Positions 40,797 to 48,069 of a stretch of DNA of 64,000 nucleotides are shown here, piece by piece. The translations under genes were made by a program, and so were the position numbers. The stretch covers positions 27,858 through 91,857 of the forward strand of contig CACZBS010000009.1 in NCBI GenBank assembly GCA_902779455.1, given 5' to 3'. The stretch comes from an uncultured Prevotellaceae bacterium. Its GTDB lineage: Bacteria > Bacteroidota > Bacteroidia > Bacteroidales > Bacteroidaceae. Within the stretch, counting starts at the first letter, position 1. Each line of letters opens with the position of its first letter. The notes beneath the pieces are model-generated. The model did no database searches, was not told the DNA's origin, and saw nothing but the letters and a program-made list of their open reading frames with translations.

Positions 40797-42194
40797 ATGT
40801 CTATTCAAACGGATCTTATCATCATCGGCGCGGGGCCTGGAGGCTACCGCGCCGCTGCTCATGCCGCACAGCACGGCCTGAAGGTGGTCGTCTTTGAGCA
40901 GGCCCAGGTGGGCGGCACGTGCCTCAACGAGGGCTGCATCCCCACCAAGGCGATGGCCCGCAATGCCGAGATCGTCCAAACCCTCAAGGAGAGCGCGCTC
41001 TTCGGACTCGACAACCTCAGCTACGACTTCAACTTCCCCCAGGTCATTGCCCGCAAGAACGAGGTGCTCACCCAGCTCCGCGCGGGCATCGACACGCTGC
41101 TCTCTCATCCTGGCATCACCGTCGTCCGCGCTGAGGCCCGCTTCGTCGACGCCCACACCGTCCGTGCGGTCTGTTGCGATGACATCGCAACAAACGAGAC
41201 CGAATACACCGCCCCGGCCATTATCGTGGCCACGGGCAGCGTCTCGAAGCAGCTGCGGCTGAAGGAGCCCGCCTCGCGCCCCGTGCTCGACAGTTCCGAC
41301 CTGCTCAGCATCGACCACTGCCCCCGGAGCCTCTGCATCATCGGCGCCGGCGTCATCGGCATGGAGTTCGCCAGCATCTTCTCCGCCTTCGGCACTGAGG
41401 TGACCGTCGTCGAGTTCCTCAAGGAATGTCTGCCGGCTCTCGACAGCGACATCGCCAAGCGCCTGCGCAAGGTGCTCGAGAAGCGCGGCGTCACGTTCAA
41501 CCTGCAGTGCGGCGTGACGGCCATCACCCCCGAGGGCGTCACGTTCATGAACAAGAAAGGCAAGGAGGAGACCGTCCAGGCCGAGGAGGTGCTCATGGCC
41601 GTGGGCCGTGCCCCGCGCGTCTTCGACCACTTCCAGAATGCCGGCTTCGACTACGACGCCCGCACGGGCATCAAGGTCGACGACAACTACGAGACCACCG
41701 TCCCCGGCATCTTCGCCATCGGCGACGTCAACGGTCGCCAGATGTTGGCCCATGCGGCAGAGATGCAGGGCCTGCGCGTCGTTGACTACATCCTGGAGCG
41801 CCAACAGTCAGCCGACACCTCCCACCTCTCACCTCTCACCTCTCACTTGGAAATCATGCCCGCCGCCATCTTCACCAACCCCGAGGCAGCCTGTGTGGGC
41901 AAGACTGAGGACCAGCTGAAGGCCGAGGGCGCCGACTATGAGTGTCGCAAGGCGTTCCATCGTGCCAACGGCAAGGCCCTGGCCATGAACGAGCCCGAGG
42001 GCATGCTCAAGTTGCTGAGCGAGCCCAATGCCGGCCGCATCCTTGGCTGCCATGTCTTCGGCGCCCATGCTGCCGACATGGTGCAGGAGGTCAGCGCCCT
42101 GATGTGCCGCCAGACCACCGTCGCCCAGCTGCGTCAGATGGTTCATATCCATCCCACGCTCAGCGAGATAGTCCTCGCCGCCGCAGAGCAATAA
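40797..42194 (+). CDS. lpdA: Dihydrolipoyl dehydrogenase (L protein)
   Basis: FAD-dependent disulfide oxidoreductase of 465 residues that reoxidises dihydrolipoyl-GcvH. FAD motif GAGPGGYRAA near residue 11, redox cysteines C42 and C47 in GGTCLNEGCIPT, NAD motif GAGVIGMEFASIF, and the C-terminal HIHPTLSE with the catalytic histidine. A short stretch near residues 340-352 (ADTSHLSPLTSHLE) is encoded by TCTCACC repeats and looks like an insertion in the loop before IMPAAIFTNPE. It closes the lplA-gcv cluster. Confidence 0.95.
   Translation: MSIQTDLIIIGAGPGGYRAAAHAAQHGLKVVVFEQAQVGGTCLNEGCIPTKAMARNAEIVQTLKESALFGLDNLSYDFNFPQVIARKNEVLTQLRAGIDTLLSHPGITVVRAEARFVDAHTVRAVCCDDIATNETEYTAPAIIVATGSVSKQLRLKEPASRPVLDSSDLLSIDHCPRSLCIIGAGVIGMEFASIFSAFGTEVTVVEFLKECLPALDSDIAKRLRKVLEKRGVTFNLQCGVTAITPEGVTFMNKKGKEETVQAEEVLMAVGRAPRVFDHFQNAGFDYDARTGIKVDDNYETTVPGIFAIGDVNGRQMLAHAAEMQGLRVVDYILERQQSADTSHLSPLTSHLEIMPAAIFTNPEAACVGKTEDQLKAEGADYECRKAFHRANGKALAMNEPEGMLKLLSEPNAGRILGCHVFGAHAADMVQEVSALMCRQTTVAQLRQMVHIHPTLSEIVLAAAEQ
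41817..41848 (+). repeat. Solo heptamer-repeat arm inside lpdA
   Basis: Four consecutive CACCTCT-type heptamers, the last diverging to TCTCACT, are read in frame by lpdA. The word is the same as in the arms around manA, and no opposing arm is present. Confidence 0.75.
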
Positions 42195-42201
42195 GAAAGA
42201 T

Positions 42202-44490
42202 TTATTTGAGGATTTTGTGCGTCGTGCCGTCGGCATGGCGCACAATTTTTATGCCCTTGCCGCTGGTGCCGCTGAGGCGGCGTCCGTCCAGCTGATAGAC
42301 TGCAGACGGGGCAAGGGGAGCCGGGCGCAGGGCGAAGTCGATGCCCTGGCTGTCGTCGGCCAGGCGGGAGACGGCCATGACCGATGCGTAGGCCGAGTTG
42401 GCCGAGGTGAACGTGACGGACGCCAGCCGGCGCTCAGCGTTGACCGGCACCGAGAAGTCGAACAGACAGTAGTGGTTGTCCTGGCTGTATTGGTCGCTGC
42501 CGCGCACGATGTTGCCCAGCCGCGTGACGGCCTCGTCGCCCTGCGGCTGGCGCACCGACCAGTCGCGCACGTCGTAGGAGCCGGCGTTGACGCTGCGCCC
42601 GTCGTCATAGTTGAGCTGGATGCTGAGCCGTGCGGCGCCGTTGCCGCTGGTGGCCAGGATGAAGATCTCGCTCGTCGCGACGGGCTGGCTGAAAGAGATG
42701 GTGCCGCTGCTGCCGATGTTCTTCATCGTCAGGGCATTAGCAGCGTTGTAGGGGGCCAGCTGATAGCTGACGCCCTCGCGAGCCGTGGTGATATGGCGGC
42801 TGGTGGGCAGTCCGCCGCTGCTGCGCAACTGCTCAGCATAGAATGTGCGGTCGGAGCCGTCGATGCCCGTCGACGTGAAGTTGACGGCCGGCAGGTTTTC
42901 AGCCACGATGTCGTCCGTCAGTCCGCTCGCGATGTCGACGGGCACGGTCTGGATGTCGCGTGGCGGCAGCAGGTGCTTGTCGAGGAATTGCAGCCGCATG
43001 GCGATCCAGTCTTTCAGATAGCTCAGCGCGTCGTCATAGCTCGAGGCATAGTAAGGTATGGGCCAGATGTTGCTTCTTGAGAAGATGCCCCACGCCTGCT
43101 CGTTGCGGCTGGCGGCGCCGTGGCTGGTGAGCAGCGAGGCCAGCGAGTCGACGGTGGCCATGAGGGCCTCGTCGCTGTGGTTGGTCTGGCGGTAGAGCTG
43201 CCATCGCTCCTGCAGCATGCTGACATAGTCGGGATCCTGCAGCAGCCGATACCAGTAGAAGGGCACGGGGCAGTCGTCCCACGTGAAGTTCTGGTTGAAG
43301 AGGTATTGCCAACGGTCCGTGCGATCGCCGTCGTAATAGTTGGCGTTGCCCCATGCGATGTTGAAGTCCCACAGCGTCAGCTTCCATCGCGGGTCGATGC
43401 CCTCGGCGTCGGCCCGCTGCTGGCTGTGGCGGTAGAGGTGGGTCGACAGCCGGTAGCCGTCGATGTTCATCGACAGCTCCGTGGCCAGTGCATAGTCGAC
43501 GAATGAGAGCGGGTCGATCTGGCTGCGGTAGCCGCGGTCAGGGTCGAGCCAGTCGTCGCCCAGGAACGATGCCTCCATGCGCTCAACGTCGGCTGCCAGT
43601 GCCTCGCGCGAGCCCTCGGGCAACTGCCAGAACTCGTCGTCGTCGGGGTCGCCGTATTCATATTTAATAGTGTAGTGCCAGGCCGTCTGATTGCCGTCTA
43701 GTGATTGCCACGGATGATGCTCCGAGGCGAAGTAGGGGTCGTAGCCATGGTCGACGCTGACGTGCCAGTCGGCCACGATGTTGCCCTCGGCGTCGAGCGT
43801 GGGGTCGTCCAGGTCGAGGCGGTGCTTGCCCTTCGACACCAGTTCGCACAGCGCATAGACGCCGTAGTAGGTGCCGTCGAGGAACACCTCGCACATGCGG
43901 GCCGCCGGCACCCACGGCATCCAGGGCCGTGCGAGCTCGAACGACAGCACGTCGCGAAACATCACCTCGTCGCACCATGGGGCGATGAATCCCCACTTGT
44001 TGTCCTTCGCCATGCCCAGCAGGCTCACCTTCTTCTTCGCCCCGCCGTAGTCGGGCAGCATGTTCGTCTCGAGTGTGCGGAAGGTCATCGGCTTCTTGTT
44101 CGACTGGTCGAACGACGAGTTGCCGCGATACTTCAGGGCGATGAATCCCTCGTAGTCGACCTTCTGTCCGGGATGGCTGACGGTGTCGCCATAGTTCACG
44201 GCTCCGTCGCCGTTGTGTATGATCTTGATGCGCCCCAGGATATAGCTGTCGCGCAGGATCATGCGTCCGCCCACGTTGATGAACACGATGGGCAGGTTGG
44301 TCTCCGCAATCCTCACGTTGCGGTTGCGCAGCGTGCTGCGGTAGTTGTCGGCCGTCTGCGCAATGGAGGTGAAAGATGAAAGATGAAAGATGAAAAATAT
44401 GATTAGCACAGGGCGCACCCTGTTTCCGAGACCTTTGCTTGAGCAAATGGTCTGTAGCCATGCGGCAAAAAGTCTAATCATATTTTTCAT
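42202..44490 (-). CDS. CotH-family secreted protein
   Basis: A 762-residue protein with a CotH domain, a family of atypical kinases that in spore formers phosphorylate coat proteins; in Bacteroidetes the role is open. The core runs from about residue 55 (LPIVFINVGGRMILRD) through FIALKYRGNSSF and KPMTFRTLE to the metal-binding-like WDFNIAWGNAN near residue 370. A discoidin/beta domain follows, and the end VYQLDGRRLSGTSGKGIKIV is a sorting-tail-like sequence. The first 44 residues (hydrophobic core VLIIFFIFHLSSF, probable cleavage after SIA) are mostly encoded by a repeat hairpin. It follows ddh in the same direction. Confidence 0.8.
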   Translation of the reverse strand: MKNMIRLFAAWLQTICSSKGLGNRVRPVLIIFFIFHLSSFTSIAQTADNYRSTLRNRNVRIAETNLPIVFINVGGRMILRDSYILGRIKIIHNGDGAVNYGDTVSHPGQKVDYEGFIALKYRGNSSFDQSNKKPMTFRTLETNMLPDYGGAKKKVSLLGMAKDNKWGFIAPWCDEVMFRDVLSFELARPWMPWVPAARMCEVFLDGTYYGVYALCELVSKGKHRLDLDDPTLDAEGNIVADWHVSVDHGYDPYFASEHHPWQSLDGNQTAWHYTIKYEYGDPDDDEFWQLPEGSREALAADVERMEASFLGDDWLDPDRGYRSQIDPLSFVDYALATELSMNIDGYRLSTHLYRHSQQRADAEGIDPRWKLTLWDFNIAWGNANYYDGDRTDRWQYLFNQNFTWDDCPVPFYWYRLLQDPDYVSMLQERWQLYRQTNHSDEALMATVDSLASLLTSHGAASRNEQAWGIFSRSNIWPIPYYASSYDDALSYLKDWIAMRLQFLDKHLLPPRDIQTVPVDIASGLTDDIVAENLPAVNFTSTGIDGSDRTFYAEQLRSSGGLPTSRHITTAREGVSYQLAPYNAANALTMKNIGSSGTISFSQPVATSEIFILATSGNGAARLSIQLNYDDGRSVNAGSYDVRDWSVRQPQGDEAVTRLGNIVRGSDQYSQDNHYCLFDFSVPVNAERRLASVTFTSANSAYASVMAVSRLADDSQGIDFALRPAPLAPSAVYQLDGRRLSGTSGKGIKIVRHADGTTHKILK

Positions 44491-44514
44491 TTTTCACCTT
44501 TCATCTTTCATCTT
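44369..44514. repeat. Heptamer-armed hairpin covering the start of the CotH gene
   Basis: Left arm 44369-44406 is GATGAAA repeated, ending TATGATTAG. Right arm 44474-44514 is its reverse complement with small changes. The 67-nt loop is unique. The start codon and signal peptide of the CotH protein lie inside it. The inner word TATGATTAG is shared with the dxs element. Confidence 0.88.
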
Positions 44515-44526
44515 GAACCACCGGCT

Positions 44527-45426
44527 TCACACCAGGTGCTCAATGATATCGGCCCGCTCGCCGGGCAGCATGTCGATCACGGGCAGCTCGATCATCGTGT
44601 AGCAACCGGGCTGCTGGCGCAGTGAGGCGCGTGCCACGTTGACCAGCACCTGAGCCGTCAGGGCCGGGTTGTTGATCTGCATGTTGAACTCGAAGCGCTG
44701 GTTCTGCGTCAGTCCCGAGACGCCCTTGCGCACCAGGTTGACGCCGTGGCCCATGTCGCGCACGTCGTCGACGCTCTCCACCTGGAACACGTGCGTCTCG
44801 TCAGAGGCGAAGTAGGGGTCGGCCTTCACGGCAGCGGCCACATCCTCCAGCCGTGCGCCCTCCTCCAGCTCGACGTAGACCATGCGGCGATGGATGCCCT
44901 CGCCCTTGGGGATGGTCATCGACAGGGCGTCCTTGACGCCAGCCTTCGAGCGCACGCAGACGCTGTGGCCCATCGACATACCGGGGCCGAAGTTGGTGTA
45001 GCTCAGTCCCTTAGGCGCCAGGCTCTGCATCAGCGTGCGCACGATGCTGTCTGAGCCCGGGTCCCATCCGGCAGCGATGACGCTGACGGTCTTCGTCTCC
45101 TTGTTCAGTTCCATCTGGCGCTCGCGATAGCCGCGGATCTGCGTGTGGATATCGAACGAGTCGACCGTGTTGATGCCCAGCGGCACAATCTGGCGGGCAT
45201 ACTCCTCGCACGAGCGCGTCGGCGTGCAGAGGATCGCCACGTCGACATCCTTCAGCTCTCGGATGTCCTTCACAATCTCCAGTCCGGCCAGTTCCTGGGG
45301 GCGGTTCTCGGCGCCGTTGCGCCTTACGATGCCAGCAATCTCGAAGTCGGGGGCTGCCTGAAGCGCCTCGACGGTGTAGCGTCCGATGTTGCCGTAGCCT
45401 ACTACGGCTGCTCTGATCTTCTTCAT
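44527..45426 (-). CDS. ddh: meso-diaminopimelate dehydrogenase
   Basis: NADPH-dependent enzyme of 299 residues that makes meso-diaminopimelate directly from tetrahydrodipicolinate for lysine and peptidoglycan synthesis. It opens with the Rossmann motif VVGYGNIGRYTVEAL and carries LCTPTRSCEEYA, GWDPGSDSIVR and GPGMSMGHSV, all typical of the family, and ends at the normal length. A full promoter lies 67 nt upstream. Confidence 0.95.
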   Translation of the reverse strand: MKKIRAAVVGYGNIGRYTVEALQAAPDFEIAGIVRRNGAENRPQELAGLEIVKDIRELKDVDVAILCTPTRSCEEYARQIVPLGINTVDSFDIHTQIRGYRERQMELNKETKTVSVIAAGWDPGSDSIVRTLMQSLAPKGLSYTNFGPGMSMGHSVCVRSKAGVKDALSMTIPKGEGIHRRMVYVELEEGARLEDVAAAVKADPYFASDETHVFQVESVDDVRDMGHGVNLVRKGVSGLTQNQRFEFNMQINNPALTAQVLVNVARASLRQQPGCYTMIELPVIDMLPGERADIIEHLV

Positions 45427-45492
45427 CTTTCTTTTTACCTTTTTAATAATGTATAAAGCCTATTTTGTTCTTGTCAGTCTTTAATTCGGGGG

Positions 45493-45523
45493 CAAAGTTA
45501 CGAAAAGTCGGGCGAAATACAAA
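45493..45523 (-). promoter_or_regulatory. Predicted promoter of ddh
   Basis: On the minus strand TTTG is followed after 19 nt by TAACTTTG, a full consensus match above the ddh start codon. Confidence 0.7.
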
Positions 45524-45563
45524 GAAAAACGGCTTTCTTTTTTCATCCGGAGCATTTCCCGTA

Positions 45564-45647
45564 ACTATTTTCACGACGTGAAAAACTATTTTCAAGGCTT
45601 GAAAATAAATTTTCATGGCTTGGAAATATATTTTCAAGCCTTGGTTA
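45564..45647. repeat. 21-bp dyad array, type TATTTTC-N7-TGAAAA, 4 units
   Basis: Four abutting 21-bp units (45564-45584, 45585-45605, 45606-45626, 45627-45647) share ATTTTC on the left and (T)GGAAA or TGAAAA on the right, with variable, often palindromic centres such as ACGACG, AAGGCT and AAGCCT. It lies between the divergent ddh and HU-gene promoters. A five-unit array of the same type is at 63501-63605. Confidence 0.88.
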
Positions 45648-45669
45648 TAGTTATTTCCAATCTTTTTCG

Positions 45670-45677
45670 TAACTTTG
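45670..45677 (+). promoter_or_regulatory. Probable -7 box of the HU-family gene
   Basis: TAACTTTG matches TAnnTTTG and lies 35 nt above the ATG at 45713. The nearest TTG is about 25 nt upstream, so the -33 element is weak. The 21-bp array ends just upstream. Confidence 0.5.
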
Positions 45678-45712
45678 CAGTCTCTAACCAACAATTTTAA
45701 ACATTACAACCT

Positions 45713-46351
45713 ATGGCAAAGTATATCAAGCGGGAAATGGCCGACATGAACGGCACCGGCCAGTCGCAGGCCTACTACAAAATGGAAATCACACGCAACG
45801 TAGACTATCATGAATTCATCGAGCGCTGCATACAGCACGGCGGCTTCCAGCGGAGCACCCTCGTGGGCGCCTTGGCCCACGTCGGCCGCGAGCTGGCACT
45901 GACCCTGGCCCAGGGCTATTCCGTCACGATCGAAGGGCTGGGCACGTTCACCCCGCGCCTCGGCGTCCGTCCCGACATGGATCAGGACAGCTTCGAGGCC
46001 GGCCAGCCCTCCCACAACGCCTTCGCACTGCGCGTCAACGGCGTCAACTACCGCGCCGACAAGGAGCTCGTCTCGCAGGTCGACGACCACTGCCGCCTGG
46101 AGCGCGGCGCCAGCAGCCGCCTGCGCCGCTCGCCCTACACCGAGCAGGAGCGCATCGCCATGGCCTGCCAGTTCCTCCGCGAGCACACCATCATGCACAC
46201 TGCCGACTACGCCCGCCTCGTCGGCCTGAGCTACACCACCGCCTCGCGCGAGCTCTGCCGTCTCAGCCAGGATTCCTCCTCAGGCATCACGGCCCGCGGC
46301 CGCAAGAGCGCCAAGGTTTATATGCTCAGCACCGACGCCGGCCGCCAGTGA
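45713..46351 (+). CDS. HU-family DNA-binding protein with C-terminal helix-turn-helix-like domain
   Basis: A 212-residue protein whose first 125 residues resemble the HU-related family common in Bacteroidetes (EITRNVDYHEFIERCIQHGG, then the GYSVTIEGLGTFTPRLG arm-like region). The last 75 residues (YTEQERIAMACQFLREHTIM, then ADYARLVGLSYTTASRELCR) read as a winged-helix or helix-turn-helix domain. It is probably a nucleoid-associated or regulatory protein. It is preceded by a 21-bp dyad array and followed by a G-rich repeat array, either of which might be a target, but there is no direct evidence. Confidence 0.82.
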   Translation: MAKYIKREMADMNGTGQSQAYYKMEITRNVDYHEFIERCIQHGGFQRSTLVGALAHVGRELALTLAQGYSVTIEGLGTFTPRLGVRPDMDQDSFEAGQPSHNAFALRVNGVNYRADKELVSQVDDHCRLERGASSRLRRSPYTEQERIAMACQFLREHTIMHTADYARLVGLSYTTASRELCRLSQDSSSGITARGRKSAKVYMLSTDAGRQ

Positions 46352-46385
46352 GCGGCGCCTCCCGCCCTGCTCGCCGCAAATGACG

Positions 46386-46665
46386 GCGCCAGCCGCTCCC
46401 CTCCCTTGCAGGGGAGGGGTTGGGGGTGGGGTCGGTGACTTTCCTTCCCGTCGAGCAGTGCGCCAGCCGCTCCCCGCCCCTGCAAGGGGAGGGGTCGGGG
46501 GTGGGGTCGGTAACTTACCACTCCGTCGAGCAGTGCGCCAGCCGCTCCCCTCCCTTGCAAGGGGAGGGGTCGGGGGTGGGGTTAGTGACTTCCTACTCCG
46601 TCGAGCAGTGCGCCAGCCGCTCCCCGCCCCTGCAAGGGGAGGGGGCGGGGGTGGGGTCGGTAACT
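46386..46665. repeat. Tandem array of four ~75-bp G-rich units (R4)
   Basis: Four direct copies of a ~75-bp unit each contain CCAGCCGCTCC, a short C-rich/G-rich hairpin around TTGCAAG, four long G runs, and GTCGAGCAGTGCG as linker. Unit-to-unit changes are few. Because 75 is divisible by three, long open frames cross the array, but they only repeat one 25-residue peptide. The array ends 43 bp before the DUF559 gene. Confidence 0.88.
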
Positions 46666-46708
46666 TCCCACCACCTGTTTCAATTAATTATCTCCATCAA
46701 TTAAAACT

Positions 46709-47080
46709 ATGCATTACACTACTGCAAAGGCAAACGACCAGCAGCATAAGGACATCCGGAAGTCGCTGCGCCATCAGATGACACCAGCCGAGGTCGCACT
46801 GTGGCAGGCTTTGCGGGGACGCGGGGCCGGGGGGTATAAGTTTCGCCGCCAGCAGGGCATCGGGCCGTATGTGCTCGACTTCTATTGTCCTGAGTTGCGG
46901 CTATGTGTCGAACTGGACGGCAGTTCGCACGACTACCGCTTTGAGTACGACGAGCGGCGGACGGCATTCCTCGGCGAGCAGGGCATCAGGGTCATCAGGT
47001 TTCGCAACGAGCAGGTGTGGGCAAACGTCGATGGCATCGTCGCAGAGATTGTCCGCATAGGACATGAGATTCAGGGTTGA
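46709..47080 (+). CDS. DUF559 endonuclease-like protein
   Basis: A 123-residue protein of the DUF559 family, related to very-short-patch-repair endonucleases and the PD-(D/E)XK fold. The N-terminal half has MTPAEVALWQALRGRG and KFRRQQGIGPYVLDFYCP; the acidic core DFYCPELRLCVELDGSSHD and the ending VIRFRNEQVWANVDGIV are typical. It lies between oppositely oriented copies of the G-rich repeat (46386-46665 and 47082-47143). Its frame is intact. The biological role of the family is not established; an enzyme acting on the flanking repeats is a hypothesis. Confidence 0.88.
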   Translation: MHYTTAKANDQQHKDIRKSLRHQMTPAEVALWQALRGRGAGGYKFRRQQGIGPYVLDFYCPELRLCVELDGSSHDYRFEYDERRTAFLGEQGIRVIRFRNEQVWANVDGIVAEIVRIGHEIQG

Positions 47081-47081
47081 A

Positions 47082-47143
47082 GTTAGGGACCCCACCCCCG
47101 ACCCCTCCCCTCGGAGGGGAGGGGAGCTGCTGGCGCCGTCATG
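47082..47143. repeat. G-rich repeat, inverted relative to R4 (R5)
   Basis: GGGACCCCACCCCCGACCCC followed by a CTCCCCTCGGAGGGGAGG hairpin and GCTGCTGGCGCCGTCATG. It is the reverse-complement orientation of the copies before the DUF559 gene and starts at that gene's stop codon. Confidence 0.85.
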
Positions 47144-47215
47144 CCTATAGAAGTGCGCAGGCGGCCAGTCCCCCTTTCCTTCAATTTAGATCCGTTGCGC
47201 TATCCACCCTCCCCG

Positions 47216-47278
47216 TCGAGCAGCGCGCCAGCCGCTCCCCTCCCTTCAAGGGGAGGGGTTGGGGGTGGGGTCTGTAAC
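47216..47278. repeat. G-rich repeat, direct orientation (R6)
   Basis: GTCGAGCAGCGCGCCAGCCG, the hairpin around TTCAAG, and four long G runs ending GGGGTCTGTAAC. It has the same orientation as R4. Between R5 and R6 and up to ruvA nothing coding is seen; a CGCCGACA/TGTCGGCG hairpin lies at 47383-47412. Confidence 0.85.
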
Positions 47279-47382
47279 TTCCCACTCCGTCGAATAGTTC
47301 TCCAGCCGCTCCCACCCAACTCGGGCGAGGGATTGCGGGCCCAGAGCCGCCCGTTTTGTCCCCTGTCTTCGCTTTTTTTCTG

Positions 47383-47412
47383 CGCCGACATAATAATCAC
47401 GGATTGTCGGCG
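47383..47412 (+). other. Perfect 8-bp hairpin upstream of ruvA
   Basis: CGCCGACA pairs with TGTCGGCG around a 14-nt loop and is followed by TTATTTTATTTG. It is 41 nt before the ruvA start codon and could be a terminator for upstream transcription or a leader structure. Confidence 0.4.
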
Positions 47413-47453
47413 TTATTTTATTTGTATATATACATTTTAGGAGATAAACAATT

Positions 47454-48056
47454 ATGATAGAATATATCAGGGGCGAGCTGACCGAGCTTACTCCCGCCTT
47501 GGCTACGATTGAAGCGGCCGGGGTGGGCTACGGACTGAATATCTCGCTCAACACTTATAGCGCCGTTCAGGGCAAACGCGAGGTCAAGCTCTATGTCTAC
47601 GAAGCCATTCGTGAGGATGCCCATGTGCTCTATGGCTTCTATAATAAAAAGGAACGCGAGATGTTCGAACTGCTCATCACCGTCAGCGGCGTGGGCACGA
47701 ACACGGCGCGCATGATGCTCTCGTCGATGACGGTCGGCGAGCTGTGCAACGTCATCTCGACGGGCAACGCAAAGCTGATGCAGAGCATCAAGGGCATCGG
47801 CAAGATGACGGCCCAGCGCATCATCGTCGACCTGAGGGACAAGATCGTGGCCCTGGGCATCGCCGACGAGATACCGGCCGGCGGTAGCGTCCAGGCGCCT
47901 GTCGACACGGCCGTGCGCGACGAGGCCGTCGCCGCCCTGACGATGCTGGGCTTCGCGCCGGCTCCGACGCAGAAGGTGGTCATCCAGATCCTGCAGGCTG
48001 AGCCCACGCTGCCCGTAGAGCAGGTGGTGAAGCTGGCGCTGAAGCAAATCAAGTAG
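47454..48056 (+). CDS. ruvA: Holliday junction branch migration protein RuvA
   Basis: Junction-binding subunit of the RuvABC system, 200 residues. The N-terminal OB domain [20 protein letters not shown], the helix-hairpin-helix pair [17 protein letters not shown] and [20 protein letters not shown], and the C-terminal domain III that contacts RuvB are all present. It is 13 bp upstream of sprA; this neighbourhood is known in other Bacteroidetes. Confidence 0.97.
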   Translation: MIEYIRGELTELTPALATIEAAGVGYGLNISLNTYSAVQGKREVKLYVYEAIREDAHVLYGFYNKKEREMFELLITVSGVGTNTARMMLSSMTVGELCNVISTGNAKLMQSIKGIGKMTAQRIIVDLRDKIVALGIADEIPAGGSVQAPVDTAVRDEAVAALTMLGFAPAPTQKVVIQILQAEPTLPVEQVVKLALKQIK

Positions 48057-48069
48057 ACTGGGAAGGTTA

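Noticed and set aside
46420-46704. Open frames through the tandem G-rich array, with repeating CASRSPPLQGEG peptides
   Set aside because: The 75-bp unit length is a multiple of three, so the frame repeats without stops. There is no promoter or protein-like composition, and the G-rich unit is the same non-coding repeat found elsewhere.
46386-47278. Insertion sequence with a classical transposase
   Set aside because: No DDE, tyrosine or serine recombinase frame is present; the only gene is DUF559. It is reported as a hypothesis of a repeat-nuclease pair instead.
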